64,000 nucleotides of DNA from Clostridium sp. AM22-11AC (GCF_003473545.1 NZ_QUCM01000016.1:1-64000); one strand, 5' to 3'; counted from the stretch's first letter, positions 1 through 9,107 are shown. Translations and numbers: made by a program. Notes: generated by a model not told the origin, from the letters alone.

Positions 1-53
1 AGACTGTAAATCTGCTGGCACTGCCTTCGGTGGTTCGAATCCACCTTCGCCCA
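1..53 (+). tRNA. tRNA-Tyr (GTA), 5' end outside window
   Basis: This is the 3' part of a class II tRNA. The anticodon loop reads CTGTAAA, giving anticodon GTA for tyrosine. A long variable arm follows, then a T arm (GGTGG-TTCGAAT-CCACC at 29-45), the 3' acceptor strand at 46-52 and discriminator A53. CCA is not encoded. The D arm and 5' acceptor strand lie before base 1. Confidence 0.9.
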
Positions 54-65
54 GTTAAATACTTA

Positions 66-94
66 TTGACAAATGAAACGTAAGTATTTATAAT
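66..94 (+). promoter_or_regulatory. Promoter for tRNA-fMet/Phe/Lys
   Basis: A perfect TTGACA (66-71) and a perfect TATAAT (89-94) are separated by 17 bases. They lie between tRNA-Tyr and tRNA-fMet, so transcription would begin about five bases before the mature fMet end. The last three tRNAs therefore probably have their own strong promoter. Confidence 0.75.
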
Positions 95-105
95 AATTTA
101 GGTAA

Positions 106-179
<74 letters not shown>

Positions 180-206
180 TTTTTATGCCTTAGGCATAAG
201 GAAAAA

Positions 207-279
<73 letters not shown>

Positions 280-296
280 TTTAAGTAATTTAATAA

Positions 297-369
297 GGGC
301 GTGTAGCTCAGTCGGTAGAGCACTTGACTTTTAATCAAGTTGTCCGGGGTTCGAATCCCCGCACGCTCA
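297..369 (+). tRNA. tRNA-Lys (TTT)
   Basis: A 73-nt cloverleaf. Acceptor strands at 297-303 and 362-368 pair with one G:T wobble, the discriminator is A369, and the loop CTTTTAA gives anticodon TTT. It is the last tRNA of the cluster and is followed by a strong terminator. Confidence 0.95.
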
Positions 370-382
370 TCTTTGAAAAGTG

Positions 383-419
383 GCGGAAAATCTTAGAAAT
401 TGAGATTTTCCGCTTTTTT
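383..419 (+). terminator. Terminator of the tRNA cluster
   Basis: A perfect 11-bp inverted repeat (383-393 with 403-413) around a 9-nt loop is followed directly by six T (414-419). This is a classic intrinsic terminator. Confidence 0.9.
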
Positions 420-475
420 CGTTTTATTTATTTTATCATATCACGAAGTTATTATGAATAAGAGGATGGAATGAG

Positions 476-2308
476 ATGAGAAGAAGAAAGAAGGACTCTG
501 GTTTAAAAACAGCGCTGTTGCTGATCGTGGCCATTATTTTTATGATCATGGCCATCAGTGTTATAGTGATCGTTTTTGGAAAGATCCATTCAGATTATGA
601 AAAATTGGATATGACCAGGGCAAGTGAAAAACAGACACTGGAAATATCGGCAGCTGAGACAAAAGAAACGGATCAGCTGGGCTGGGAGGAAACAGAGGAC
701 GGCTGGAAGTATAAGATCGATGAAAAGACCTATGCCGTGGATCAGTGGCTGGAAATAAAAGGATTTTTGTATCATTTTGATGACAAGGGGATCATGGCAA
801 CTGGTCAGTGGAAAGGAGATGGCCAGATCTTTACCTGCCATGATGTAAAAGGATACCTGAAAAATATTGAGCCGGATCCCAACTATGTACCGGAAGATAC
901 AGGGGAAGACCTGGACAGTTTTATCAGGACCAATGCTTTCTGGTGCTATCTGGACAGTGAAGATACAGGACTTTTTAAGACCATTCTGTATAAGAAAACG
1001 GTAGACAATAAGGTAAAACCACTTGGCAATGAAAAGAACCCGGAGAAAGCCACGAAAAACTCTTTAAGAGCTTATGGAGACTATGTGTATTATCTCCCGA
1101 AGGTGGCAGAAAGCAAACGATCTTCTCTTTCAGAAGAGGAGAAGGAACGGTGTGATGTGCTGGTTCGTATGATACCGGGACAGAATACAAAAGAGATCAT
1201 TGCTGAAAATGTAGACGGATATCTTGTATTGGATGAAACTATTTATTATGCCCAGGAGGGGAAGATCCATACAACCACTTCCGGTACGGAGACAGAACTT
1301 TCTGAAGGTGGATATCAGGTAAAAATCGAAGGAGATGCATGTTATCTTGTAAATGCACTTGGAAAGCCGGTAACATCTGCTGGAAGCGCAGGTATTACCG
1401 TAGAAGATCGTGTATACAAGGTTGATGAAAATGGTAAGATCAGTTATGTAAAGAAAAATCCGATTGCTGCAGATGACAGTTCTTACGAACTTCAGGGAAC
1501 AGGATCACAGATGCAGCTTGTAAGGCGGAGTTCTTCTGGAAGCAAAACTATTGCAAAAGCAGATTATGGTGTACAAAGTTACTGCATTGTGGATAATTCC
1601 ATTTTTTTCAGCGCTTATGTGGAAAAGACTGCAGATGGAAAATGGTACAGCCGTATTTATAAAACGGATCTGAATGGGAAAGAGAAAAAGGTAGTCAGCG
1701 GTATTTTTCCAGGAGCTGTTTTTAATCTCTACTATTTTGAAAGCCAGGGAGAAATATATGGAGAGTATCATCCGAAGATCTGGGAAAATGCGTATGGTGT
1801 AGTGGTCAATGTAAAGCAGGATGGTACTATTTATGCAGTAAAAGACACTTCGGAAAGAACGGGAAAGAAAGTTACAGGAAATGATATGATCGAGATCCTG
1901 GCACTTCAGGATGGGAAGATGATCGGTTATTGGCATGACTGCAACTGGAGCAGAACTGGTGGGATCACAAGTGTACTTTGGAGTTTACCGGTTTCCCTGG
2001 ATGTTTCGGCAAAAACGAGAGTTGAAACAGTGGAAGAGATCAAAGAAGAGGAAACAGGGACCAGCGTAGAAGAAACTACTACAACAACTGCAGAAAAAAT
2101 CGTTCCTGTAACGCCGACACATAGTTCGGTGTCACCTGTAGAGACAGGAAAGGTGCATCCGTCCGTAAATCCAACAGAAGTTGTGATCGGAACAGATGCA
2201 CCTGGAAAACGAGTAGAAGAGACTACGGTAGCGACCGCGCCTATTGCACCGGCGACAACGGCTGCTGAAACAACAGCAGAAGAAATTAAGATCGTGCCGT
2301 TATCATAA
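476..2308 (+). CDS. Membrane-anchored extracellular protein with wall-binding-like repeat
   Basis: This 610-residue protein has a short basic N-terminus and one membrane segment at about residues 12-34, so the rest is probably outside the cell. Residues about 68-112 resemble one choline/cell-wall-binding repeat pair (GWEETEDGWKYKID, then QWLEIKGFLYHFDD and TGQW). The central 350 residues show repeated YYAQ/YYLP/IYYA strands like DUF5050-type beta-propeller proteins. The C-terminal 90 residues are rich in Thr, Glu, Pro and Val and look like an extended tail. There is no LPxTG motif. It is monocistronic between the tRNA terminator and a convergent pair. The specific function is unknown. Confidence 0.75.
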   Translation: MRRRKKDSGLKTALLLIVAIIFMIMAISVIVIVFGKIHSDYEKLDMTRASEKQTLEISAAETKETDQLGWEETEDGWKYKIDEKTYAVDQWLEIKGFLYHFDDKGIMATGQWKGDGQIFTCHDVKGYLKNIEPDPNYVPEDTGEDLDSFIRTNAFWCYLDSEDTGLFKTILYKKTVDNKVKPLGNEKNPEKATKNSLRAYGDYVYYLPKVAESKRSSLSEEEKERCDVLVRMIPGQNTKEIIAENVDGYLVLDETIYYAQEGKIHTTTSGTETELSEGGYQVKIEGDACYLVNALGKPVTSAGSAGITVEDRVYKVDENGKISYVKKNPIAADDSSYELQGTGSQMQLVRRSSSGSKTIAKADYGVQSYCIVDNSIFFSAYVEKTADGKWYSRIYKTDLNGKEKKVVSGIFPGAVFNLYYFESQGEIYGEYHPKIWENAYGVVVNVKQDGTIYAVKDTSERTGKKVTGNDMIEILALQDGKMIGYWHDCNWSRTGGITSVLWSLPVSLDVSAKTRVETVEEIKEEETGTSVEETTTTTAEKIVPVTPTHSSVSPVETGKVHPSVNPTEVVIGTDAPGKRVEETTVATAPIAPATTAAETTAEEIKIVPLS

Positions 2309-2337
2309 AAAGCACTGGAAGCAAGTTTGGAGAAAAT

Positions 2338-2583
2338 TTAATGAACATCTTCCTCATCAAAATCAACTACAACGTAAAATCCCCGTGAATTTTCACGGAC
2401 ATCTTTTACAATGCCATATTCGGATTTAATGCGGTCTCTGGCGGCGAAGCAGCCGGACATGGCTACAGCCGGGTCAATGATATAGCTGTAGCTGCTGGTT
2501 CCTTCCCGTTCGATGATCTTTACTTTGTCACCGGCGCTTACAAGACCGGGACGTTCCATTTTAAATTCAACGGTTCTCATGAT
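2338..2583 (-). CDS. Small conserved-looking hypothetical protein
   Basis: An 81-residue soluble protein beginning MRTVEFKMERPG and ending in acidic FDEEDVH. I chose the ATG at 2583 because it lies just past the end of the DUF3842 gene (28 bases) and has a purine-rich AGAAAGAAGG upstream. A longer reading would start inside the upstream gene. The sequence has an alternating beta-strand pattern with one Cys and no recognisable catalytic motif. I do not recognise the family. Its position suggests co-transcription with the DUF3842 gene. Confidence 0.6.
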   Translation of the reverse strand: MMRTVEFKMERPGLVSAGDKVKIIEREGTSSYSYIIDPAVAMSGCFAARDRIKSEYGIVKDVRENSRGFYVVVDFDEEDVH

Positions 2584-2611
2584 AAGGTCAAGCCTTCTTT
2601 CTTTTAGATGT

Positions 2612-3022
2612 TTAAATGGATAAATGTCTGCCCACTTCTTCACAGACCTGGCGGATATAGTCGCTTAAACTGCCACCCTGACAGCCTGCGATAAAGTGGT
2701 TGCAGCGATTTACGGGGATAAGTATTTTGTAGGCGCTGCTGGAGCTTACAGCGGTTGCCATAGCAGCGGTGATCTCCCCCATCAGGGAGTCTGCCATAAC
2801 AATACCAATAGGCCCGATGATCAGGTCTGCGTTTCTGGCATTGACGATCACAGGATTTTCGCCGGTGGCTCCATAAGAGGCACCGGCTTTTAACATGGCA
2901 GAGGTTGCAATGCTGTTGGTGCCAATGGCGTAAAGTTCAAGTTCGGGATAGCTGCTTTTTAACTGTTCGATCACAGCTTTTCCCATTCGGCCGCCCTGGC
3001 CATCTATGATAACGATCTTCAT
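2612..3022 (-). CDS. DUF3842 family protein
   Basis: A 136-residue protein with a Rossmann-like start (MKIVIIDGQGGRMGKAV), a second glycine-rich region (AGASYGATGENP) and a buried segment ADLIIGPIGIVMADSLMGE. This matches DUF3842, a small Clostridia family that looks nucleotide-binding but has no established reaction. A good ribosome site (AGGAGG on the minus strand near 3035) precedes the ATG. It heads a two-gene minus-strand unit pointing away from thrS. Confidence 0.75.
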   Translation of the reverse strand: MKIVIIDGQGGRMGKAVIEQLKSSYPELELYAIGTNSIATSAMLKAGASYGATGENPVIVNARNADLIIGPIGIVMADSLMGEITAAMATAVSSSSAYKILIPVNRCNHFIAGCQGGSLSDYIRQVCEEVGRHLSI

Positions 3023-3152
3023 AGGTTGTCTTCCTCCTTTATAATCTCTTTTATGGATTACGGTTGTTGTTCTCGGAAAGTGGAGAAATGATAAATCAGA
3101 GTATATCTTATCAGAAATACAGCGGAAAGGGAATAAGAGGATTGATTGTATC

Positions 3153-3180
3153 TTGACAAAAATGGCTTAAATGTTATAAT
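3153..3180 (+). promoter_or_regulatory. thrS promoter
   Basis: TTGACA (3153-3158) and TATAAT (3175-3180) are separated by 16 bases. Transcription would start near 3187, at the 5' edge of the T-box leader. Confidence 0.75.
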
Positions 3181-3186
3181 CAAGGT

Positions 3187-3422
3187 TAGCAGAAATGCAA
3201 AAGGCATTGAAGGAACCAGTAATCTGATGAAAGCAGACAGAGAGCAGCCGGTTGGTGGAAAGGCGCATGTGGGAGACAGATGAAGACCAGTCCTGAGCCG
3301 TATCAGGGAACTTGAACAAGGGAAATGATACCGTACCCCGCGTTAAGGGATGAATGAGTGAAAATCAAGGTGGAACCGTGTATATGCACCCTTGGACATA
3401 GAGATGTGTCCAGGGGTTTTTT
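3187..3422 (+). promoter_or_regulatory. T-box leader of thrS
   Basis: The leader carries the conserved T-box core AAGGTGGAACCGTG (3367-3380), preceded by the usual CGTTAAGG...AATGAGTG antiterminator context and followed by a terminator at 3388-3422. T-box leaders bind uncharged cognate tRNA and allow read-through when the amino acid is scarce. A candidate specifier ACC (3286-3288), a threonine codon followed by a purine, fits the downstream gene. The specifier assignment is by eye; the T-box call itself is secure. Confidence 0.9.
3388..3422 (+). terminator. T-box regulatory terminator
   Basis: An 11-bp stem with one wobble pair (3388-3398 with 3407-3417) is followed by a T run to 3422. It is the terminator half of the T-box switch, mutually exclusive with the antiterminator containing the T-box core. 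Confidence 0.85.
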
Positions 3423-3492
3423 AATACCTGAAAATCTTATAGGACATATCCAAAAGATCTAAAAACGCGTTTTAAAGCGAAAGGAGTTTACC

Positions 3493-5247
3493 ATGAAGAT
3501 TATTTTACCAGACGGAAGTGTTGAAGAAGCAAAAGACGAATTAAGAGCCATCCGCCACACTGCTTCCCATGTACTGGCACAGGCAGTAAAGAGACTGTAT
3601 CCAGAGACTAAGCTGGCAATCGGACCGGCTATTGATGACGGATTTTACTATGACTTTGACAGAGAAGGCGGATTTACCCCGGATGATCTGGAAAAGTTAG
3701 AGGCTGAGATGAAGAAGATCGTTAAGGAGAACCTGGCATTAAAGCCATTCGTTCTGCCTAGAGACGAAGCAATTAAATTTATGCAGGAAAAGGGCGAGCC
3801 TTACAAGGTAGAGCTGATCGAAGACCTTCCAGAAGGCGAGACAATCAGCTTCTATCAGCAGGGTGATTTCGTAGACCTGTGCGCAGGACCACATATCCTG
3901 TATACAAAGGGCATCAAGGCATTTAAGCTGACCAGCATTGCAGGTGCTTACTGGAGAGGCAGCGAGAAGAACAAGATGCTGACCAGAATTTATGGTACTG
4001 CATTTGCAAAGAAAGAAGACCTGGAAGCTTACTTAACCATGATGGAAGAGGCTAAGAAGCGTGACCACAGAAAATTAGGCAAGGAATTAGGACTGTTCAT
4101 GTTTGCAGAAGAAGGACCTGGTTTCCCATTCTTCCTTCCAAAGGGCATGACCTTAAAGAATACCCTGATCGACTACTGGCGTGAGATCCACTTAAGAGAA
4201 GGCTATCAGGAAGTTTCTACTCCTGTTATCTTAAGCCGTAAGCTGTGGGAGACCTCCGGTCACTGGGATCATTACAAAGAGAACATGTATACAACCGTTA
4301 TTGATGACGAAGACTATGCTATTAAGCCAATGAACTGTCCAGGCGGTATGCTGGTATACAAGTCCCAGCCTCGTTCCTACCGCGATCTGCCATTAAGAGT
4401 TGGTGAGTTAGGTCTGGTACATCGTCATGAGAAGAGCGGACAGCTTCACGGTCTGATGCGTGTACGCTGCTTCACCCAGGATGATGCACATATCTTCATG
4501 ACCCAGGATCAGATCACTGACGAGATCAAGGGCGTTACAAGACTGATCAATGAAGTTTACTCTCAGTTTGGATTTGATTATTTCGTAGAGCTTTCTACCA
4601 GACCGGAAGATTCCATGGGATCTGATGAAGATTGGGAGATGGCAACAAACGGCCTGAGAAATGCACTGGATGAAATGGGCTTAAAGTACATTGTAAATGA
4701 AGGCGACGGCGCATTCTACGGACCTAAGATCGACTTCCACTTAAGAGACTCTATCGGACGTACCTGGCAGTGTGGTACCATTCAGCTTGACTTCCAGCTT
4801 CCACAGCGTTTTGAGGCTGAGTATGTAGCAGAAGATGGTACTAAGAAGCGTCCTATTATGATCCACCGTGTATGCTTCGGTTCTATTGAGCGTTTCATCG
4901 GTATCCTGATCGAGCATTTCGCTGGCAAGTTCCCAGTATGGCTGGCTCCTGTTCAGGTTAAGGTTATTCCTGTATCAGAAAAGTCCATGGAATATGCCCA
5001 GGGTGTGTATGATCAGTTAAAAGCAGCCGGTATCCGTACAGAGTTAGACCGTAAGGATGAGAAGGTTGGATACAAGATCCGTCAGGCTCAGTTAGAGAAA
5101 GTTCCGTTCATGCTGGTATTAGGTGAGAAGGAAGCAGCAGAAGGCAAGATCACTGTAAGAAGCCGTGACAAGGGCGACCTTGGTGTTGCTGATCTTAGCA
5201 CATTTATCGCAGATGTTAAGAAAATGACTGAAACAAGAGAAAAATAA
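3493..5247 (+). CDS. thrS: Threonyl-tRNA synthetase lacking the TGS domain
   Basis: Charges tRNA-Thr with threonine in the cytoplasm. The editing domain is intact: HxxxH in HTASHVLAQAV (about residues 22-32) and the zinc-site cysteine in DLCAGPH. The class II catalytic core shows NCPGGM, motif 2 (HRHEKSGQLHGLMRVR) and motif 3 (IHRVCFGSIERF), followed by an anticodon-binding domain. At 584 residues it is about 55-60 shorter than typical ThrRS. Only the first strand of the N-terminal TGS domain (KIILPDGSVEE) remains before the editing domain begins. The AAAGGAG site upstream supports this start. Regulated by the T-box leader. Confidence 0.97.
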   Translation: MKIILPDGSVEEAKDELRAIRHTASHVLAQAVKRLYPETKLAIGPAIDDGFYYDFDREGGFTPDDLEKLEAEMKKIVKENLALKPFVLPRDEAIKFMQEKGEPYKVELIEDLPEGETISFYQQGDFVDLCAGPHILYTKGIKAFKLTSIAGAYWRGSEKNKMLTRIYGTAFAKKEDLEAYLTMMEEAKKRDHRKLGKELGLFMFAEEGPGFPFFLPKGMTLKNTLIDYWREIHLREGYQEVSTPVILSRKLWETSGHWDHYKENMYTTVIDDEDYAIKPMNCPGGMLVYKSQPRSYRDLPLRVGELGLVHRHEKSGQLHGLMRVRCFTQDDAHIFMTQDQITDEIKGVTRLINEVYSQFGFDYFVELSTRPEDSMGSDEDWEMATNGLRNALDEMGLKYIVNEGDGAFYGPKIDFHLRDSIGRTWQCGTIQLDFQLPQRFEAEYVAEDGTKKRPIMIHRVCFGSIERFIGILIEHFAGKFPVWLAPVQVKVIPVSEKSMEYAQGVYDQLKAAGIRTELDRKDEKVGYKIRQAQLEKVPFMLVLGEKEAAEGKITVRSRDKGDLGVADLSTFIADVKKMTETREK

Positions 5248-5337
5248 TGTTACAGTTCAGCCATGACATCTTCTTGTTTCCATATTCATGAAAACAAGAA
5301 CTGCAACAAAATAATAAATAAGCTGTTTTAGGCAGCC

Positions 5338-5390
5338 AATCCCCTGCAGAGACTTTATAACAGGTATAAGGCCCTTGCAGGGGATTTTTT
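5338..5390 (+). terminator. thrS terminator
   Basis: An 11-bp perfect inverted repeat (5338-5348 with 5376-5386) with a 27-nt loop ends in TTTTTT (5385-5390). Confidence 0.8.
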
Positions 5391-5422
5391 CAATAGTGCT
5401 TTAACATTCGGGGAAGGAAAAA

Positions 5423-5989
5423 ATGAAAATTGCAGTGATCGGATATACCGGCTCCGGTAAATCGGTGCTGGCAGCAAAACTGGGCAAGATCCTTGGCTGT
5501 CCGGTGCTCCATTTGGACAAACTTCAGTTTGAAGCAGGCTGGAAGGAGCGAAAGGAAGCAGAAGGGAACCGGCTTTGTGAGCAGTTTTTAGAGGAAAATA
5601 AAGAGCGTGGCTGGGTCATTGACGGAAATTACGAAAAATTCTGTCAGAAAAGGCGGATGAAAGAAGCAGACCTGATCATTTTTATGGATTATCCAAGATG
5701 GATCTGTCTGTGGCAGGCGCTGCGCCGTTATTACAGATACAAAGGCCATACCAGAAAAAGCATGGCAGATGGCTGTATAGAAAAGATGGATAAAGAATTT
5801 ATCTTATGGATCCTGAAAAATGGACGCAGCCGGGAAAAGAAGGAAGATTATAAACGGGTGGGAGCACAGTATCCGGATAAATTCATCCAGGTGAGAAACC
5901 GCCGTCAGCTGCGTGCTACAGTGATCCGCCTTTTGCAGCTGCAAAATGAAAAAGGGCTTTACGCGGGAACCGGGAGCAGAAAAAGGTGA
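5423..5989 (+). CDS. P-loop nucleotide kinase-like protein (FlaR/adenylate-kinase-related)
   Basis: A 188-residue P-loop NTPase. The Walker A motif is GYTGSGKS at residues 7-14, followed by LDKLQFEAGW and WVIDGNY, features of the small family often named DNA topology modulation protein FlaR, which is related to adenylate and shikimate kinases. The LIIFMDYPRW strand and a basic helix RYYRYKGHTRKS form the probable lid. The substrate is unknown and the FlaR name is historical. Its stop overlaps the GTG start of the next gene, indicating translational coupling. Confidence 0.75.
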   Translation: MKIAVIGYTGSGKSVLAAKLGKILGCPVLHLDKLQFEAGWKERKEAEGNRLCEQFLEENKERGWVIDGNYEKFCQKRRMKEADLIIFMDYPRWICLWQALRRYYRYKGHTRKSMADGCIEKMDKEFILWILKNGRSREKKEDYKRVGAQYPDKFIQVRNRRQLRATVIRLLQLQNEKGLYAGTGSRKR

Positions 5990-7470
5990 AAAAAGAGGAA
6001 CTTCTCATTGAACGTTTAAAAAAGTACCGGAGATTGGATATGTATCCCTTTCATATGCCGGGACATAAGCGGGCAGAAGGTATAAAACTGTCCTTTCCAG
6101 ATCCATTTTCTGTGGATATAACAGAAATTGATGGTTTTGACAATCTCCATCATCCAGAAGGAATTTTAAAAGAGTCCATGAAATGGGCATCCAGCCTTTA
6201 CGGTTCGGACCACACATGGTATCTTGTAAATGGAAGCACCTGCGGGCTGCTGTCGGCCATCAGCGCAGCCGTTCCCCACAGGGGAAAGATATTAGTCAGC
6301 CGGAACTGCCATAAGGCGGTGTATCATGGGATCTATTTAAACCATCTGGAAGCAGTTTATGTTTATCCACAGTCGGTTCCTGGATTGGGGATACAGGGCG
6401 GAATTTTACCGGAAGATGTGGAAAACGCATTAAAAAAGGATCCTGATATCCAGGCAGTACTGATGGTTTCGCCTACGTATGACGGGATCGTTTCTGATGT
6501 GAAGGCAATTGCAGAAATCGTCCATAAAGCGGGTCTTCCCCTGATCGTAGATGAGGCTCATGGCGCTCATTTTGCTTATGGAGATGCGTTTCCAAAGTCA
6601 GCCCTTGAACTGGGAGCAGATGCGGTGATCCAGAGTGTGCATAAAACACTGCCAAGTCTTACCCAGACAGCGCTGCTCCATGTGAAAAATAACAGGCCGG
6701 ATGGTGGCTGCTATCTGGATGTGAAAAAGGTAGAGCGTTATCTGCAGATCTATCAGAGCAGCAGTCCTTCTTATGTGCTTATGGCGTCCATTGAGAACAG
6801 CATTTTTCTCATGGATCAGTATAGAAAAGAAGGTAAAGTGGCTGAATTTGAAGCTGCTTTGCTTAAGATACGAAAAAAACTGGGAAAAATGAAGCCCCTG
6901 CGCCTGGTAGAACGGGACCTGAGGGGAACAGCAGGGATTTTTGATGTGGATATTTCCAAGATCGTTGTCTCAGTAAGAGGTAGCGGGCTTACCGGAGAAA
7001 TGCTTTCCCAGATCTTAAGGGAAAAATATCATCTGGAAATGGAAATGTGCGGTGCTGATTATGTAACAGCCATTGCAGCCATTGGAGACAGCAAAAAGGG
7101 GCTGAAACGTCTGAAAAAGGCATTACTTGAAATTGACAAAGAACTGGAAAAAAATGGAAATATCTGCAATGATGATCCTGATGAAAATGTTTACAGCCGT
7201 CATGCAAAGCAGGTGATGCCTGTTTTTAAAGCAATGGACGGGGAAAAGGAAGCAGTGCCTTTAAAAGAAAGCTGCGGCCGCATCTGCGGGGAATTTGCCT
7301 ATATTTATCCGCCGGGTATCCCGCTGTTAGCGCCGGGAGAGCAGATCACAGAAGAAATACTGAAAACATTACAGGATTATATAGAAAAAGATCTGCCGGT
7401 CCAGGGACTGGAAGATACAGACCTTGTCACCATACAGGTAATGGCATTATCAGGTGGCAGGTCCGTTTAA
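5986..7470 (+). CDS. Orn/Lys/Arg decarboxylase family PLP enzyme
   Basis: A 494-residue fold-type I PLP enzyme of the Orn/Lys/Arg decarboxylase family, short form as in Firmicutes SpeA/YaaO-type proteins. Visible features are MYPFHMPGHKR near the N-terminus, VNGSTCGLLSAI, the cofactor aspartate in IVDEAHGAHF, and the Schiff-base lysine in SVHKTLPSLTQTA (about residue 219). The C-terminal domain has the family GRICGEFAYIYPPGIPLLAPGE motif. The start is GTG, overlapping the previous stop. It probably makes a polyamine (cadaverine, agmatine or putrescine); the substrate cannot be read from sequence alone. In B. subtilis a homologue also lies next to a nucleotide monophosphate kinase (tmk). Confidence 0.88.
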   Translation: MKKEELLIERLKKYRRLDMYPFHMPGHKRAEGIKLSFPDPFSVDITEIDGFDNLHHPEGILKESMKWASSLYGSDHTWYLVNGSTCGLLSAISAAVPHRGKILVSRNCHKAVYHGIYLNHLEAVYVYPQSVPGLGIQGGILPEDVENALKKDPDIQAVLMVSPTYDGIVSDVKAIAEIVHKAGLPLIVDEAHGAHFAYGDAFPKSALELGADAVIQSVHKTLPSLTQTALLHVKNNRPDGGCYLDVKKVERYLQIYQSSSPSYVLMASIENSIFLMDQYRKEGKVAEFEAALLKIRKKLGKMKPLRLVERDLRGTAGIFDVDISKIVVSVRGSGLTGEMLSQILREKYHLEMEMCGADYVTAIAAIGDSKKGLKRLKKALLEIDKELEKNGNICNDDPDENVYSRHAKQVMPVFKAMDGEKEAVPLKESCGRICGEFAYIYPPGIPLLAPGEQITEEILKTLQDYIEKDLPVQGLEDTDLVTIQVMALSGGRSV

Positions 7471-7495
7471 AAAGAAAGAGAAAGATGGAAACATA

Positions 7496-8959
7496 ATGGG
7501 AAAGATTTATTATGTAATGGGAAAAAGTGCCTCAGGTAAGGACACCATTTACAAACGTCTGGTAAAGGAACTGCCAGAACTTGGAACAGTCCGCATGTAC
7601 ACCACCAGGCCCATCCGTGATGGGGAAACCAATGGGGTGGAATACATTTTTACCGATGAAAAGCAGCTTCAAACTATGAAAGATGCAGGTAAAGTGATCG
7701 AATGCCGCACTTATGATACCATTTACGGGCCGTGGAGTTATTTTACGGCAGATGACGGGCAGATCGATCTGGGATCCGGCAGTTATCTGATGATGGGAAC
7801 ATTGGAGTCTTATGAAAAGCTCTGCAGTTATTATGGGGCAGAGGTCATGGTCCCTTTATATATCCATGTGGAAGATCGTATTCGTTTACAGCGGGCATTA
7901 GACAGGGAAAATACCCAGAAAAATCCCAAGTATGCGGAAATGTGCCGAAGGTTCTTAGCTGATGAAAAGGACTTTGCAAAAGAACGTCTGGATCAGTGCG
8001 GGATCAATAAACAATATGAAAATACCGGGCTTGAACCGTGTATAGAAGAAATCATAAAGGACATTTTGTGTAACGAAGGAAAGGAGAAACAGATGTTAAA
8101 GAAAATTGGATTTATTGGCGTTGGCATTATGGGAAAATCCATGGTGCGCAATCTGATGAAGGCTGGTTATGAGGTTTCTATTTATACCAGAACAAAGTCA
8201 AAGGTGGAGGATGTGATCGCAGAGGGCGCTGTATGGTGTGATACAGTGGCAGACTGCTCTAAAGGCAGAGATGTGGTCATTACCATTGTTGGATATCCTA
8301 AGGATGTAGAGGAAGTATATTTCGGGGAAAATGGTATCCTTGAAAATGCAGATAAAGGCACTTATGTGATCGACATGACCACTACAAGCCCGAAGTTAGA
8401 CCAGCAGATCTATGAAGAGGCAAAGAATAGGGGACTTCATGGCTTAGATGCCCCTGTAACCGGCGGTGACAGCGGTGCAAAGGCGGGAACACTGACTATT
8501 TTAGTAGGCGGTGATAAAGAGGACTTTGATACCTGTCTGCCTGTATTTGAGGCAATGGGAAAGGCTATCAACTACGAAGGAAAGTCCGGAAACGGACAGC
8601 ACACCAAGATGTGTAATCAGATCGCCATTGCAGGTGCTTTAGCAGGCGCATGCGAGGCTATGGTCTATGCAAAGAATGCAGGACTGGACGTAGATGTAAT
8701 GCTTAAATCTATTTCCACAGGTGCTGCAGGAAGCGCCCAGATGAATAATGTAGCTTCCAAGGCAGCAAAAGATGACTATGCACCGGGCTTCTTCTTAAAG
8801 CATTTTATCAAGGATATGAGCCTTGCAGATGAGGAAGCATCCGAAAGAGGAACCAAATTAGATGTGTTAGAGGATGTTCTTGGAATTTGTAAAAAACTGG
8901 AAGAGGAAGGCATGGGAGATCTGGGAACCCAGGCGCTGATCAAGCATTATAAGTGGTAA
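7496..8959 (+). CDS. In-frame fusion: guanylate kinase domain + 3-hydroxyisobutyrate-dehydrogenase-type domain
   Basis: One uninterrupted frame encodes two unrelated enzymes. Residues 1-about 195 are a guanylate-kinase-like P-loop domain (GKSASGKDT, TTRPIRDGETNGVEY). From about residue 200 a complete NAD(P)-binding beta-hydroxyacid dehydrogenase follows (IGFIGVGIMGKSM, then DAPVTGGDSGAKAGTL and the catalytic-Lys segment GNGQHTKMCNQI). A ribosome site and ATG are preserved exactly at the junction, so the second enzyme could also be made separately from 8093 as 288 residues. I chose ATG 7496 over GTG 7454 because the latter lies inside the preceding gene. It may be a true fusion, a lost stop codon, or a sequencing error. 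Confidence 0.85.
   Translation: MGKIYYVMGKSASGKDTIYKRLVKELPELGTVRMYTTRPIRDGETNGVEYIFTDEKQLQTMKDAGKVIECRTYDTIYGPWSYFTADDGQIDLGSGSYLMMGTLESYEKLCSYYGAEVMVPLYIHVEDRIRLQRALDRENTQKNPKYAEMCRRFLADEKDFAKERLDQCGINKQYENTGLEPCIEEIIKDILCNEGKEKQMLKKIGFIGVGIMGKSMVRNLMKAGYEVSIYTRTKSKVEDVIAEGAVWCDTVADCSKGRDVVITIVGYPKDVEEVYFGENGILENADKGTYVIDMTTTSPKLDQQIYEEAKNRGLHGLDAPVTGGDSGAKAGTLTILVGGDKEDFDTCLPVFEAMGKAINYEGKSGNGQHTKMCNQIAIAGALAGACEAMVYAKNAGLDVDVMLKSISTGAAGSAQMNNVASKAAKDDYAPGFFLKHFIKDMSLADEEASERGTKLDVLEDVLGICKKLEEEGMGDLGTQALIKHYKW
8081..8095 (+). promoter_or_regulatory. Internal ribosome site and start for the dehydrogenase domain
   Basis: AAGGAG at 8081-8086 lies six bases before an in-frame ATG at 8093. 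The ATG begins MLKKIGFIGVGIMG, the normal N-terminus of this dehydrogenase family. It is consistent with separate translation of the second domain. Confidence 0.6.
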
Positions 8960-9033
8960 AATACAGGTGCTCTGTCTGTGCAGAACAGGGTAATTTAAGG
9001 TAGAAGTATTGTAACAGAAAAAATCGACAGATG

Positions 9034-9107
9034 AAAACAGGACCGTTGTAAATAGACGTAGTAATAGTAAGAAGTTAGCTGCGTTTATGACAGGACGGTC
9101 CTGTTTT
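9034..9107 (+). terminator. Possible terminator after the fusion gene
   Basis: A perfect 13-bp inverted repeat (9034-9046 with 9095-9107) encloses a 48-nt loop and ends in TTTT then ATT. The loop is long for an intrinsic terminator, but the repeat is clearly non-random. The rest of the 8960-9393 gap holds the operator and promoter described next and two small GC-rich hairpins around 9337-9373. No gene is seen in it. Confidence 0.5.
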
